Source: Lysinibacillus sp. JNUCC-52
GTDB lineage: Bacteria > Bacillota > Bacilli > Bacillales_A > Planococcaceae
Length of the DNA: 64,000 nt
Direction of reading: 5' to 3'
Assembly (NCBI RefSeq): GCF_015999545.1
Contig: NZ_CP065546.1
Span: 4,000,001 to 4,064,000 of the forward strand
How positions within the stretch are numbered: position 1 is the first letter of the stretch; every line of letters starts with the position of its first letter. Below, one piece after another: positions 35,599-45,640 of this stretch. The notes beneath the pieces are model-generated. The model was not told the DNA's origin. It ran no database searches and saw nothing but the letters and a program-made list of their open reading frames with translations. A program made the position numbers and the translations under genes.

Positions 35599-35784
35599 AT
35601 AGACTGTTAGATATAAGATAATAGTTGATTCGGCAATAAAACACTAAAATTTCTGATTTTTCTATGATAAAATAGCATTTTCCTTTATAATGAATTTGTA
35701 TTCATTTTTTAACTATTAATACGGCTAGAATATCAACAGCTTCATAAAAACAGTAGCCGCATACAGACGAAGGGGATGGTTCAC

Positions 35785-36243
35785 ATGAAAGCAAGCTATA
35801 TTGGGGATTTTGAGAAATGGGCAAAAGATTTTTCGTTTTATATAGAAGTACGTGTTCGTTTTTCAGAAACGGATATGTATGGCCATATGAATAACACTGT
35901 TAGCTTTACATATTTTGAACAGGCGAGAATCGATTATTTTAATCATCTTGGCATATTAATGCCCTCTGCAATAGATGACCATGTAAATGGTATTCCAATC
36001 GTAGCAGATTTACAATGTGATTACCGAAAGCAAGTTTTCTTTGACGATGTCATCCGCGTGTATACGAAAGTAGCTAAAGTAGGAAATTCTTCAATGGATA
36101 TTCATTACTTGGCAAAAAATCAAAAAGATGAAGTATGCTTTACAGGACGTGGTACAGTTGTACAAATGGACCCACGAACAGGAAAAAGTGTGCCCATCAC
36201 AGAAGAGGAAAAGGCACATTTAGCAGCATTAGCTATTATTTAA
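35785..36243 (+). CDS. ysmA: Hot-dog fold acyl-CoA thioesterase (YsmA)
   Basis: A 152-residue 4-hydroxybenzoyl-CoA thioesterase-type protein. The family motif VRFSETDMYGHMNNTVSFTYFEQAR contains the catalytic Asp and the helix start (first residues near 26). The substrate is unknown. I chose ATG 35785, ten bases after AAGGGGA; the upstream ATG 35776 overlaps that site. Position between sdhB and gerE matches B. subtilis ysmA. Confidence 0.85.
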   Translation: MKASYIGDFEKWAKDFSFYIEVRVRFSETDMYGHMNNTVSFTYFEQARIDYFNHLGILMPSAIDDHVNGIPIVADLQCDYRKQVFFDDVIRVYTKVAKVGNSSMDIHYLAKNQKDEVCFTGRGTVVQMDPRTGKSVPITEEEKAHLAALAII

Positions 36244-36497
36244 CTGGCTTATCGTAAAAATCACCACTTTTCTAAGAGTGGGATGTATGTAACGATGTAC
36301 TTAATTAGTATGGATAATGTTGAATTATTATAAATGCGTAGAAGTCAAAAATGTATAGTAGAGTTTTTCGAGCAGGCTCAAAAAGCTGGACGTAAATTGC
36401 AGGGGCAATTCATGCATTTTTTATTTGCTTATTGCGCTTATATAGAAGAACTTCCGATTTTTTTGTGGAAACTACGTATATTAATGAAAATAGCCGT

Positions 36498-36526
36498 CAC
36501 CGCTCATCACTCCTTAACATAAGTTA
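36498..36526 (+). promoter_or_regulatory. Candidate sigma-K promoter of gerE
   Basis: CATAAGTTA (36518-36526) fits the sigma-K -10 consensus CATAnnnTA, and CACC (36498-36501) lies 16 bases upstream as a -35 element. gerE is sigma-K dependent in B. subtilis. The rest of the 316-base gap holds no supported gene; a 62-codon frame at 36334 lacks a ribosome site. Confidence 0.5.
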
Positions 36527-36559
36527 CAATACGTGCGGGGGAGGAGGGTGTGACTGAAA

Positions 36560-36781
36560 ATGAATGGCTCTCATCATCGTTCTCTTTTAACAAACCGAGA
36601 ACGTGAAATATTTGCGCTTTTATTAGCTGAAAAAACAACGAGGGATATTGCAGGGCAACTTGGTATTAGTGAAAAAACAGTGCGAAACCACATTTCCAAT
36701 ACAATTCAAAAGCTGGGTGTAACAAATCGATCTCAAGCGTTAATTGAGCTGTTACGCTTAGAAGAATTTAAATTAGACTAA
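36560..36781 (+). CDS. gerE: Spore germination/coat transcription factor GerE
   Basis: A 73-residue LuxR-type DNA-binding protein consisting almost entirely of the helix-turn-helix domain (LTNREREIFALLLAEKTTRD, then IAGQLGISEKTVRNHISN). GerE controls late mother-cell coat genes. The length equals that of known GerE proteins. ATG 36560 follows GGAGGGTG. Confidence 0.94.
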   Translation: MNGSHHRSLLTNREREIFALLLAEKTTRDIAGQLGISEKTVRNHISNTIQKLGVTNRSQALIELLRLEEFKLD

Positions 36782-36855
36782 TGGACACTTGCTATTTCGT
36801 GAAAAAAACGACAAAATAGAACTATTCAACGTATTTTTAGGAGTGGAATAGTTAT

Positions 36856-37308
36856 ATGTCGGATGAAGTAACAAAGCACTCACCTGAAACCGTTGCAACG
36901 GTTGAAAAGGAACTACGCTATATAGCGGCCATTGTGAAGCAAAAAGGAAGGGAAATTGTTTCACAATATGCGATTACGCCGCCACAATTTGTTGCATTAC
37001 AGTGGTTAGAAGAGCTTGGTGATATTACAATTGGCGATTTATCAAACCGTTTATACTTAGCTTTTAGTACGACAACAGATTTAGTGGACCGAATGGAGAA
37101 AAATGAATTAGTCAAGCGAATGCGTGATGAAAATGATCGTCGTGTCGTTGTCGTTCATCTTCTCGAAAAAGGCGAACGTATAATTCAAGAGGTTATAGAA
37201 AAAAGACAGCAATATTTGCAGGAAATGCTTGTTGGTTTTAATGAACAAGAAGTCGCGCAATTATCAAGCTATTTACAAAAACTACATGTACACATGAAAC
37301 AGGATTGA
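36856..37308 (+). CDS. ysmB: MarR family regulator (YsmB)
   Basis: A 150-residue MarR-type winged-helix regulator. The recognition helix region is ITIGDLSNRLYLAFSTTTDL and the wing is in RMRDENDRRVVVV. It lies between gerE and racE, as ysmB does in B. subtilis, with 10 bases to racE, so it may be co-transcribed with racE. Its target is unknown. Confidence 0.88.
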   Translation: MSDEVTKHSPETVATVEKELRYIAAIVKQKGREIVSQYAITPPQFVALQWLEELGDITIGDLSNRLYLAFSTTTDLVDRMEKNELVKRMRDENDRRVVVVHLLEKGERIIQEVIEKRQQYLQEMLVGFNEQEVAQLSSYLQKLHVHMKQD

Positions 37309-37318
37309 GGCGGAAAGT

Positions 37319-38116
37319 ATGAATGCCCCGATAGGCGTTATTGATTCAGGAGTAGGCGGTTTAACCGTAGCAAAGGAAATAATAAAACGATTACCAAATG
37401 AAACGATTTATTATATTGGTGATACAGCAAGATGTCCCTATGGTCCACGAACTCGACAAGAAGTACGAAATTTTACTTGGCAAATGGCAAAAGCGCTAGA
37501 GAAAATGAATATCAAGATGCTAGTCATTGCTTGTAATACAGCGACTGCAGTGGCACTCGAAAGTTTACAACGTAATATGCCTTTTCCGGTATTAGGCGTT
37601 ATTAATGCTGGCGCACGTGCAGCTGTAAAGAAAACGAAGCGACATGAAGTCGTTGTGCTTGCAACAGAAGGAACAATTAAAAGTGGGGCCTATGAAGAAG
37701 CATTATTGTCTCTTAATACGTCTACCCACATTATTCCATTGGCTTGTCCAACGTTCGTACCACTAGTAGAAAGTGGCGAATATAAAGGTGAATTTGCAAA
37801 TAATTTAATTGCTGATGGCTTAAAACCGTTAAAAAACGAACAATTTGATACGGTCATTTTAGGATGTACACATTATCCTATTTTGCAAAAACAAATTGAA
37901 GCTGTCGTCGGAGAAGATGTTTTCGTGCTATCTTCTGCGGAAGAAACAGCAAAGGATGTCGAGGAAATGCTTGCGTATAATGGCACTTTAGCAGAATCAA
38001 ATGCTAAGCCCGCACATAAATTTTTTGCATCGGGTTCTGTACCCATTTTCCGCTCGATTGCAGAAAGTTGGCTGGAGCAAGGTACGCTTGACATAAACCG
38101 TATTACATTAAAATAA
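37319..38116 (+). CDS. racE: Glutamate racemase
   Basis: A 265-residue enzyme converting L-glutamate to D-glutamate for peptidoglycan. Both catalytic cysteines are present, in VIACNTATA and LGCTHYP, and the N-terminal GVIDSGVGGLTVAKEI is characteristic. The GGCGGAAAG site precedes ATG 37319. It ends at a hairpin shared with the convergent hlyIII-type gene. Confidence 0.95.
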   Translation: MNAPIGVIDSGVGGLTVAKEIIKRLPNETIYYIGDTARCPYGPRTRQEVRNFTWQMAKALEKMNIKMLVIACNTATAVALESLQRNMPFPVLGVINAGARAAVKKTKRHEVVVLATEGTIKSGAYEEALLSLNTSTHIIPLACPTFVPLVESGEYKGEFANNLIADGLKPLKNEQFDTVILGCTHYPILQKQIEAVVGEDVFVLSSAEETAKDVEEMLAYNGTLAESNAKPAHKFFASGSVPIFRSIAESWLEQGTLDINRITLK

Positions 38117-38153
38117 AAATCAGCTTAGCTTAAGAGCTAGGCTGATTTTTTTT
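38116..38153. terminator. Bidirectional terminator between racE and the HlyIII gene
   Basis: Arms AAAATCAGCTTAGCT and AGCTAGGCTGATTTT (one G-U type mismatch) are flanked by T-runs for plus-strand and A-runs for minus-strand transcription. Confidence 0.82.
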
Positions 38154-38165
38154 ATTTTATGTGGT

Positions 38166-38807
38166 TTACATAAATAAATAGATCGTCACGAACATCCAAG
38201 CACTTCCAGCCATGACAAAGACATGCCAAATTGCATGGTTGTACTTAATCTTTTTATTTTTGTAAAAATAAGTACCAGCAGTATAAAAAATACCGCCGAT
38301 TAAAAGCGTCATAAAGCCTTTGAATGAGATGTAGTCAACTAATGGCTTATAGGCGAAGACAATGAGCCATCCCATGCCAATATAGACGATTAATGATATT
38401 TTTTTGAAGCGATATACGAAAAATTGTTTTAAAATAATGCCGATGAAGGCAAGCACCCATTCAATAATGAAAATGCTCCATCCAAGCTTTCCACCTACTG
38501 CAATTAAAGCAATCGGTGTATAAGTTCCTGCGATTAATAAGAATATGGAGCTATGATCTAATTTTTTTAACAGCACCTTATTTGTCGGAAGTGAATGATA
38601 CAAGGTGGATGCTATGTATAAACAAAACATCGATAAACCAAAAATAATGTAACTAATTAGCTCTGTGCTTGTACCAGTGGTTAACGCTTTATGCACTAAT
38701 AGAAGGGTAGCAGGAACTGTCAAAAATGCACCTATTCCATGTGTTAGCGCATTCCAAAATTCTTCCTTTATGGTATAACTACTATGCTCAATTGTTGGTT
38801 GAGACAT
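38166..38807 (-). CDS. Haemolysin III/PAQR family membrane protein
   Basis: A 213-residue protein with seven hydrophobic spans. PAQR signatures are present: NALTHGIGAFL with its His in the N-terminal loop, SLYHSL in TM2-3, HSSIFLLIAGTYTP, and a C-terminal HAIWHVFVMAGS. The conserved Ser/His/Asp set suggests a metal-dependent hydrolase like other PAQR proteins; true haemolysin activity is not implied. I chose ATG 38807 behind AGAGGTG. It interrupts the B. subtilis racE-rph order. Confidence 0.85.
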   Translation of the reverse strand: MSQPTIEHSSYTIKEEFWNALTHGIGAFLTVPATLLLVHKALTTGTSTELISYIIFGLSMFCLYIASTLYHSLPTNKVLLKKLDHSSIFLLIAGTYTPIALIAVGGKLGWSIFIIEWVLAFIGIILKQFFVYRFKKISLIVYIGMGWLIVFAYKPLVDYISFKGFMTLLIGGIFYTAGTYFYKNKKIKYNHAIWHVFVMAGSAWMFVTIYLFM

Positions 38808-38982
38808 GACCATCACCTCTTTCTTTGTTATATTACTATAACATGTTAACGTTTGTCATAGTAGATGAAAATGTAATGCATTTTATATGATAAATATCAT
38901 ATATTGCGCGTAGTAAATCGTCGCATCAATGTAAAATATGATAAAATAAGGGCGCGAAAGATTTGAGGAGGAACGAATAATT

Positions 38983-39732
38983 ATGACAAGATTTGATGGT
39001 AGAGATGCAGATGCATTACGCCCTGTAAAGTTGGATAGCGAGTATTTATTGCATCCAGAAGGCTCAGTATTGATCCAAGTTGGAAATACGAAAGTAATTT
39101 GTACAGCAACAGTTGAAGATAAAGTACCAGGTTTTTTACGTGGGCAAGGAAAAGGATGGATTACAGCTGAGTATTCTATGCTACCTCGTGCCACTGCACA
39201 ACGTACACCACGTGAATCGTCACGCGGGAAAGTAAACGGACGTACAATGGAAATCCAACGTCTTATTGGTCGTGCATTGCGTGCTATCGTCGATTTAGAA
39301 GCTTTAGGTGAACGTACTGTATGGATTGACTGTGACGTCATTCAAGCAGATGGTGGAACACGTACTGCGTCTATTACTGGTGCATTTGTAGCAATGACAC
39401 AGGCGATTGCTAAGCTTGCTGAAGAAAAACAACTAGAAAAATTCCCTATTACAGATTTCTTAGCTGCTACAAGTGTCGGCATTGTTGAAGAACAAGGTGC
39501 CGTTTTAGACTTAAACTATGTTGAAGATGTTGCCGCAGCAGTTGATATGAACATCGTTATGACTGGTGCTGGCCGTTTTGTTGAACTACAAGGTACAGGG
39601 GAAGAAGCAACCTTTTCTCGCGAAGAATTAAATGAATTGCTTGCATTAGGTGAAAAAGGAATCCAAGAATTAATTGAACTACAAAAACAAGCACTTGGAG
39701 AACTAGCTCATAAAGTAGGAGGAAACAACTAA
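38983..39732 (+). CDS. rph: Ribonuclease PH
   Basis: A 249-residue phosphorolytic 3'-exoribonuclease that trims tRNA 3' ends. Characteristic segments are [16 protein letters not shown], the phosphate-binding [20 protein letters not shown], and [21 protein letters not shown] 38983 follows GAGGAGGAACG. It overlaps the spacing of rdgB by one base (next start 39734). Confidence 0.96.
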   Translation: MTRFDGRDADALRPVKLDSEYLLHPEGSVLIQVGNTKVICTATVEDKVPGFLRGQGKGWITAEYSMLPRATAQRTPRESSRGKVNGRTMEIQRLIGRALRAIVDLEALGERTVWIDCDVIQADGGTRTASITGAFVAMTQAIAKLAEEKQLEKFPITDFLAATSVGIVEEQGAVLDLNYVEDVAAAVDMNIVMTGAGRFVELQGTGEEATFSREELNELLALGEKGIQELIELQKQALGELAHKVGGNN

Positions 39733-39733
39733 T

Positions 39734-40327
39734 ATGAAACAAGTTGTAATAGCTACAAAAAACAAAGGCAAAGCCAAAGATTTTGAAGCGTTATTTGCAC
39801 CCCTTGGCTTTGAAGTGGTGACGATGTTTGATGTCGCGCCAAATATGGAAATAGAAGAAACAGGCACTACATTTGAAGAAAATGCGGTGTTAAAGGCGGA
39901 AGCATTGGCAAAAGAGCTAGATACAATAGTTATTGCAGATGATAGCGGCTTAGCTGTAGATGCACTAAATGGTGAGCCAGGCGTTTATTCGGCACGGTAT
40001 GCTGGAGATCATGATGATGAAGCAAATATGGTGAAGCTACTGCAAAATTTACAAGACGTTGAAGAAAACAAGCGTACGGCTCGTTTTTGTTGCTGTATTG
40101 CCATTGCAGGTCCTGATTTTGAAACAACAACTGTTTTTGGCACTTGTGAAGGTGTAATTGCGCGTGAAAAACGAGGTACAAATGGCTTTGGATATGATCC
40201 AGTCTTTTTTGTACCAAGCTTAAATCGAATGATGGCAGAGTTATCGCCAGAAGAAAAAGGGGCTATTTCTCACCGAGGAAATGCCATTCGTAAGCTAAAG
40301 GAACAATTGCCAAATCTTATTAAGTAA
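39734..40327 (+). CDS. rdgB: XTP/dITP diphosphatase (RdgB/HAM1)
   Basis: A 197-residue pyrophosphatase that removes non-canonical purine nucleotides such as dITP and XTP. Family motifs are ATKNKGKAKDFEALF, DDSGLAVDAL, GVYSARYAG, and the C-terminal SHRGNAIRKL. It is one base after rph with its ribosome site AGGAGG inside the rph end, as in B. subtilis rph-ysnA. Confidence 0.95.
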   Translation: MKQVVIATKNKGKAKDFEALFAPLGFEVVTMFDVAPNMEIEETGTTFEENAVLKAEALAKELDTIVIADDSGLAVDALNGEPGVYSARYAGDHDDEANMVKLLQNLQDVEENKRTARFCCCIAIAGPDFETTTVFGTCEGVIAREKRGTNGFGYDPVFFVPSLNRMMAELSPEEKGAISHRGNAIRKLKEQLPNLIK

Positions 40328-40338
40328 GAGGTGATTCT

Positions 40339-40842
40339 ATGCAAATATTAGTCATGAGTGATACACATGGAGATAGCAGTGTCATTGATAAAGTACGTAG
40401 CTTTTATCCAACTGTCGAAACTTTGATTCATTGTGGCGATAGTGAGCTACCCTTCTCCCATGATGCACTCAATGATATGAAGAAAGTACGAGGAAATTGT
40501 GATAGCGATCAAGCCTTTCCTGATGAAGTCATTATGGAAGTGGGCGACGTGACTCTTTTTGTGACACATGGTCATTTATTTAATGTGAAAACATCCATTT
40601 TGTCATTATCGTATCGTGCAAAGGAGGTCGATGCACAAATTGCCTGCTTCGGCCATTCTCATGTACTAGGTGCTGAAATGATTGATGATGTCCTTTTTAT
40701 TAATCCAGGAAGCTTATTAAAGCCAAGAGGTCGCAACGAAAAAAGCTTTGCAATTATAGATATTCAAGATGATTATTTTCAGGTCAATTTCTTAACAGAT
40801 GACAATGATTGTATTTCAACGCATAAGTTTATGCGGAAATAA
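40339..40842 (+). CDS. ysnB: YfcE-type metallophosphoesterase (YsnB)
   Basis: A 167-residue calcineurin-like phosphoesterase. Metal ligands are visible in SDTHGD, HCGDSE, GNCDSD, THGH and GHSH. The expected role is phosphodiester hydrolysis of an unknown substrate. It follows rdgB after 11 bases with AAGAGGTGA, completing an rph-rdgB-ysnB operon that ends at the hairpin 40864. Confidence 0.92.
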   Translation: MQILVMSDTHGDSSVIDKVRSFYPTVETLIHCGDSELPFSHDALNDMKKVRGNCDSDQAFPDEVIMEVGDVTLFVTHGHLFNVKTSILSLSYRAKEVDAQIACFGHSHVLGAEMIDDVLFINPGSLLKPRGRNEKSFAIIDIQDDYFQVNFLTDDNDCISTHKFMRK

Positions 40843-40863
40843 GTCATAAGAAATGGCTAATAT

Positions 40864-40908
40864 AAAAACGCTTAAGATTCTGCTAAAAGAGAGTTTAAGC
40901 GTTTTTAT
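40864..40908 (+). terminator. Terminator of rph-rdgB-ysnB
   Basis: Arms AAAAACGCTTAA and TTAAGCGTTTTT pair perfectly around a 19-base loop, with the T-run included. Confidence 0.85.
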
Positions 40909-40998
40909 ATTTATGTATAACTATATTGCTGGAAATCATGTCCACGAATTATTTGCATTAGAGTAGAAAAACTAAATGAAAAGAACAAGGGTGATTAT

Positions 40999-42468
40999 AT
41001 GACTATGGCAAACAACATAGGTTGGAATTTTGATAATAGCTACACTCGTCTACCGAGTTCATTTTATAGCCGCCTTCCATTGAATCGTGTACAAGCCCCA
41101 AAATTGGTGATTCTTAATGAGGCGGTGGCCGAGTCCCTCGGATTAGATACGAGTGCCCTTCAACGACCAGAAAGTATCGAAATACTTGCTGGTAATGAGG
41201 TGCCGAGTGGTGCAATACCGCTCGCACAAGCTTATGCAGGACATCAATTTGGGCATTTTAACATGTTAGGTGATGGCAGAGCGCTGCTTCTAGGTGAGCA
41301 AATGACACCTACAGGGGAGCGTTATGATATCGGGCTTAAGGGATCAGGGCGAACACCTTATTCGCGAGGAGGAGACGGTCGTGCGGCACTCGGTCCAATG
41401 CTCCGTGAATATATCATTAGTGAAGCGATGTACGCATTGGGCATTCCGACATCCCGTAGTTTAGCGGTGGTAACTACAGGAGAAACGATAATACGTGAAA
41501 CGGAACTGCCAGGTGCTATTTTGACGCGTGTTGCTAGCAGCCATTTACGTGTGGGAACATTTCAATATGTGGCGCAATGGGGGACAGATGAAGAGCTTCA
41601 AATTTTAGCTGATTATGCAATTGAACGTCATTTCCCAATGATAGATCAGACGCAACCTAATCGCTATTTAAGTCTGCTTCAGGAAGTTATGGAGAGACAG
41701 GCTAAGCTTATTGCCCAATGGCAGCTAGTTGGCTTTATTCATGGTGTGATGAATACGGATAATATGACCATTAGCGGTGAAACAATTGATTATGGTCCTT
41801 GTGCTTTCATGGATACGTATAATCCAGCAACAGTCTTTAGCTCAATCGATAGACAAGGTCGCTATGCATATGGAAACCAGCCACCTATTGGAGGATGGAA
41901 TATCAGCCGTTTTGCTGAAACATTACTTCCGCTCATTCATAACAACGAAGAAGAAGCTGTGATTTTAGCACAAGAAGTAATACAGCAATATCCTCAATTG
42001 TATTACACAAATTGGCTAGCAGGCATGCGAGCGAAACTAGGGATTTTTAATGAAGAAGAGCAAGATGCAAAGCTGGTAGAGGAACTGCTCACGTTAATGG
42101 AAAAGTACGATGCCGATTATACGAATACATTCCGTGCTTTAACTTTTACTAAATGTGAAGGAACGGACCTATTTAATAGTGCAGAATTTACAAATTGGTA
42201 TGAGCAGTGGCAAGCAAGACGTGAAAAACAAGAGGAAAGTGAAGCGGCATCACAACAATTAATGCGTGATAATAATCCAGCAATTATTCCACGAAATCAC
42301 CGAGTAGAAGAAGCATTAGAAGCTGCCGTTACACACGGAGATTATCGTGTAATGGAAAAGTTACTACAGGCACTTTCACAGCCTTTTGCCCATACAAGTA
42401 ACCAAGAAGAGTATGCAACGTTACCAGCACCATCCAACTGTCCTTATCAAACGTTTTGTGGCACATAA
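40999..42468 (+). CDS. selO: SelO/YdiU family protein adenylyltransferase
   Basis: A 489-residue pseudokinase-fold enzyme that transfers AMP to Ser/Thr/Tyr of proteins. The N-terminal signature [16 protein letters not shown] and the central segments [36 protein letters not shown] and [20 protein letters not shown] (metal-binding Asn and Asp) are present. The C-terminal end [10 protein letters not shown] lies at the usual position of the selenocysteine or Cys in SelO; this copy has Cys. ATG 40999 follows AAGGGTGA. Confidence 0.92.
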   Translation: MTMANNIGWNFDNSYTRLPSSFYSRLPLNRVQAPKLVILNEAVAESLGLDTSALQRPESIEILAGNEVPSGAIPLAQAYAGHQFGHFNMLGDGRALLLGEQMTPTGERYDIGLKGSGRTPYSRGGDGRAALGPMLREYIISEAMYALGIPTSRSLAVVTTGETIIRETELPGAILTRVASSHLRVGTFQYVAQWGTDEELQILADYAIERHFPMIDQTQPNRYLSLLQEVMERQAKLIAQWQLVGFIHGVMNTDNMTISGETIDYGPCAFMDTYNPATVFSSIDRQGRYAYGNQPPIGGWNISRFAETLLPLIHNNEEEAVILAQEVIQQYPQLYYTNWLAGMRAKLGIFNEEEQDAKLVEELLTLMEKYDADYTNTFRALTFTKCEGTDLFNSAEFTNWYEQWQARREKQEESEAASQQLMRDNNPAIIPRNHRVEEALEAAVTHGDYRVMEKLLQALSQPFAHTSNQEEYATLPAPSNCPYQTFCGT

Positions 42469-42474
42469 ATTTAG

Positions 42475-42508
42475 AAAAACGAAGGAATGCATATCCTTCG
42501 TTTTTTTT
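42475..42508 (+). terminator. Terminator of selO
   Basis: A stem of AAAAACGAAGGA with its complement around ATGCATA, ending in an eight-T run. Confidence 0.92.
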
Positions 42509-42591
42509 ATTGAAGTAAAAGAAAAGCAGTAACAGCACAAAACCTTTGAGCATACGTTATGTAGGAGTAACAGAAAAGGAGACTGTGCAAC

Positions 42592-42756
42592 GTGCATCGA
42601 TATTCTAAAGGTTGGTTTGTCAAAGAGCTACGTGCAAAGGGAATTTTAGTTCATCCTCAATTAAAGACACACCTTGGGCTTTTTAAGGAATCTGAACTAC
42701 GGAATTTATATTACCGCTATGTTGACAAGCAACCCGTCAATCCAGAGCAAACATAG
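42592..42756 (+). CDS. Small DUF2639-type protein
   Basis: A 54-residue protein (HRYSKGWFVKELRAKGI, later YYRYVDKQPVN) resembling the short DUF2639/YflJ proteins of Bacillales as I recall them. The GTG start at 42592 has AAAAGGAGA 10 bases upstream. It is flanked by the selO terminator and the hairpin at 42807. Function unknown. Confidence 0.62.
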   Translation: MHRYSKGWFVKELRAKGILVHPQLKTHLGLFKESELRNLYYRYVDKQPVNPEQT

Positions 42757-42806
42757 ATTAAGTGGGATATACTAGCGCAAAGGAAAATACTTTATAATGG
42801 AATACG

Positions 42807-42855
42807 AAAAACCAGATTGATGGACAAAAGATATTGTCGATGAATCTGGTTTTTT
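42807..42855. terminator. Terminator hairpin between the DUF2639 gene and the helical-protein gene
   Basis: Arms AAAACCAGATT and AATCTGGTTTT enclose a 25-base loop with weaker pairing; T- or A-runs on both strands allow bidirectional use. Confidence 0.78.
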
Positions 42856-42864
42856 ATTTATTCG

Positions 42865-43533
42865 TTATGAATAAAAGCGGTAGCAAAATTGCATAACAAT
42901 CGCCATTGCAATCATATCCGACATTTCGAGTACCTCTGCTTCAATCTCATCAAAAACTTGCACATCTGCTTGATAGTCTTTTTGAATCATTGTAACAGCT
43001 TCTTTTTTCGTTAAAGCTAAATGGCTATAAAACATTTGCTGTACGGCTTCCTTACTCAAATATGGATTAATTGTACTTAAAAATATCGCAATATCATCGG
43101 CATTACGATACCATTCTTTTTCCTTTGCTGCTGCGGTTGCGGCATCTCCTTTATTCGCTGCAGTCACGAGCTGCGCTGCAATAAGTAGATGCTCTTTAAT
43201 CAGCTCGGCGTATCGATCAGCTAGTTGATCTCCGTAAAAAGGACGGAGACAATTTCCTAAATCTGTCGCATTGCGTAAAAGACGTGTTTGTACAAATGGT
43301 AAATCAGGCAAACCAAAGACAATACTAATAATGGTCATTCTCGTCCAATTGACATGCTCCAACCACAACAATCGATTCATCGCCATATAATCAGATTCTG
43401 CTTTACTGATACACAGTCGAGTATCTCTCTGGGGTTTTAAAAAGTGCCGAATAGGTGCCGTATATTGGGTATAAGGGGTAGTATAAATAGCGCTTAATGA
43501 ATTGCCGTAATAGTCATTTATATACGGATACAA
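42865..43533 (-). CDS. Helical protein of unknown function
   Basis: A 222-residue soluble, mostly helical protein. Features are a Tyr-rich N-terminus (MYPYINDYYGN), the central LWLEHVNWTRMTI and FGLPDLPFVQTRLLRNATDL, and an Ala/Lys-rich stretch near 140. I do not recognise a named domain; I recall similar helical proteins only loosely from other Bacillaceae. The TTG start at 43533 sits about 10 bases after GAGGGAG. It is minus-strand, 84 bases after the SDR gene, possibly on the same transcript. Confidence 0.7.
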   Translation of the reverse strand: MYPYINDYYGNSLSAIYTTPYTQYTAPIRHFLKPQRDTRLCISKAESDYMAMNRLLWLEHVNWTRMTIISIVFGLPDLPFVQTRLLRNATDLGNCLRPFYGDQLADRYAELIKEHLLIAAQLVTAANKGDAATAAAKEKEWYRNADDIAIFLSTINPYLSKEAVQQMFYSHLALTKKEAVTMIQKDYQADVQVFDEIEAEVLEMSDMIAMAIVMQFCYRFYS

Positions 43534-43616
43534 TGCACGTTCACTCCCTCAAAAAATTCATTCTATTTTAGAATACTCGACAATATCCTTGGATGTGCAT
43601 AAATGAAGAGTGTTCA

Positions 43617-44363
43617 TTAATCTTCATACATCATTTTCTTGGTCATTCCACCATCGACAGTAAGATTGATACCTGTGACAAATCGATTCGCTGGATTTGT
43701 TAAATACAGACATGCTTGTGCAATATTTTCTGGCATGCCAACCCGCCCTGATAAATGTTGTGCATGATCGATTGAACGTAACTGACCATAATCCCCCGTC
43801 TCAATCCAACCAGGTGATATACAGTTGACCGTAATCTGATCTGGCCCTAAAGAGCGTGCTAGAGCGTGTGTTAAAGCGACAATACCACCCTTTGAAGCGG
43901 CATAAGCCTCAGTATTAGGTTCAGACATAAACGCCCGCGTAGAGGCTAAAGAAACGATCGAACCACCATGCTCATTCGTCCGCATTACTTTTGCCGCCTC
44001 TCTAGAACAAAATAAAACACTCGTTAAATTCGTCTGTAACATATCATGCCATTGTTCAAACGTAATGTCATAAGGTGAAAGATGTTGAAACTTACCCGCA
44101 TTATTAATTAAAATGCTGATTGTCCCAAAATGCTTTACCGTTTGTTGCATTAAAGAAACAATAGCTTGTTCCTGTGAAACATCTGTTTCTATAAACAATG
44201 CCGAATAACCTTGCTCATGCATTTCTTGCTCCAGCTGTTTACCGAGCGCTACATTGACATCGGCAATGACAACCTTTGCTCCACTCTTTGCGTATGCTAG
44301 CACAATGCCTTTACCAATGCCATGTGCACCCCCAGTCACTACAACAACAGCGTTCTTAAACAT
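43617..44363 (-). CDS. Short-chain dehydrogenase/reductase
   Basis: A 248-residue NAD(P)-dependent oxidoreductase. It has the Rossmann motif TGGAHGIGKG, the NNAG motif in LINNAGKF, the catalytic Ser in SLAST, and YAASK with the Tyr-Lys pair. The C-terminal NLTVDGGMTKKM is the usual ending. The substrate cannot be predicted. I chose ATG 44363 behind ATAGGAGGTATAGG; an in-frame upstream codon (44381) overlaps that site. Confidence 0.9.
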   Translation of the reverse strand: MFKNAVVVVTGGAHGIGKGIVLAYAKSGAKVVIADVNVALGKQLEQEMHEQGYSALFIETDVSQEQAIVSLMQQTVKHFGTISILINNAGKFQHLSPYDITFEQWHDMLQTNLTSVLFCSREAAKVMRTNEHGGSIVSLASTRAFMSEPNTEAYAASKGGIVALTHALARSLGPDQITVNCISPGWIETGDYGQLRSIDHAQHLSGRVGMPENIAQACLYLTNPANRFVTGINLTVDGGMTKKMMYED

Positions 44364-44514
44364 GCCTATACCTCCTATCATTTAGTTTTCATTATTTTAG
44401 CAAAAATAGGGCACTATAACGTATTAGAATGACATAAAGAAACCTATAGATTCATACAATAAATAGGTATATAATATTTTCAAGGCAAACCTTGCCTTCA
44501 TAGTAAAATTCATG

Positions 44515-44543
44515 TTGACATTATGTTATAAACGACATATAAT
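44515..44543 (+). promoter_or_regulatory. Consensus promoter of tRNA-Arg
   Basis: TTGACA (44515-44520), a 17-base spacer and TATAAT (44538-44543): an exact sigma-A consensus promoter about 47 bases before the tRNA. Confidence 0.75.
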
Positions 44544-44590
44544 AAATATTGTCTTTCCTAAGAGAAAAGTTAATTAGGAAAACACATCAT

Positions 44591-44664
<74 letters not shown>

Positions 44665-44699
44665 TCTAAAGGTTCAGATAGAACAAATTTGAACCAACT

Positions 44700-44757
44700 G
44701 AAAAGCGCTTCAAATCCTTTGTTGTCAAGGGTTTGAGGCGCTTTTCCTTTTTTTGAG
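44700..44757 (+). terminator. Terminator of tRNA-Arg
   Basis: A long stem (GAAAAGCGCTTCAAATCCTT with its near-complement ending at 44745) followed by seven Ts. Confidence 0.85.
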
Positions 44758-44987
44758 AATACGTTAGAAAAGGATAGAAAATGAAAAGTTTCTACACATT
44801 TTCTACACAAAATAAGGTGTTACTAAAACGTTTGGTGACTGTTATAGAACTAAGCCGCAATAAGGTAAATTGCATACAAATTGCCGAGCAGACTTCAAGA
44901 TAACCATTATTTCATTAATTTTTATTAATCAATCAATTCTTTTTTAAGCATTTAAATAGTACCCTTAGAAAATAAATGTAATTGATT

Positions 44988-45160
44988 TATTCAACAAACG
45001 GGCCAGATTGTGGAATAAGGGGTCTAGCCAAATTTATACGGATTCACAACGGTAAGCAAAGAAATATCCCCAAATGACGTTTTGGGTGTGTTTTCTTATT
45101 CAACAATCGGGCGCGTTTGTGAAGTGAAAAACTGGTCCAATTTCTTAATTTTAATGTTAA
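44988..45160. repeat. Interspersed repeat family copy 1 (CGGGCC / CGGGCGC type)
   Basis: It contains CAACAAACGGGCCAGATTGT near 44993 and CAACAATCGGGCGCGTTTGT at 45101. The same modules recur at 48478, 49130, 50925, 51098, 54403, 55581 and 56422, all in the accessory region. Confidence 0.6.
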
Positions 45161-45640
45161 GAGATTGGACTTTTTATATTTGTTCATGGTGCAAAATAGC
45201 ACTTAAAACAGGTTATTGGTAGTTAGTTTTTGTTTATATTTTTGGTCATGTATTTTAGTAGGTTTTTAACTTTTTAGAGAGTCTCCTTTTTGTTACCAAA
45301 AACGGTCGTTTATGGGGTGAACGGAGAAAAAACAGTGTATGTACAGCATCGCTCCTCGATGACGCGCTTCTTCTCATAAGGAAAAGAAAAGAAAAGAAAG
45401 TTGTATACTGAGAAATTATAGTGTTAGTCTGAGTTGGTAGTTTGCACCATTGAGTTAACTGGCAGTTATCTTCAATAACCACATAGTATAAAAGGAATAT
45501 GTCTGCATCTGAAACGCCTATATTTGGCGTTATTTTCGTTCCATTCCTCACCATCTCATGGAACTTGAAGCATGTATTATAAAATTGCTAATTGCAACTC
45601 AACTGCTTGCTTTTAAAGTCAGAGAATGTTGCGATACCTA

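Noticed and set aside
36334-36522. 62-codon ORF between ysmA and gerE
   Set aside because: No ribosome site, unusual composition, overlaps the sigma-K promoter region, and no recognised domain.
45255-45554. 99-codon minus ORF upstream of the MarR gene
   Set aside because: No domain and codon use unlike local genes; its later half is low-complexity.
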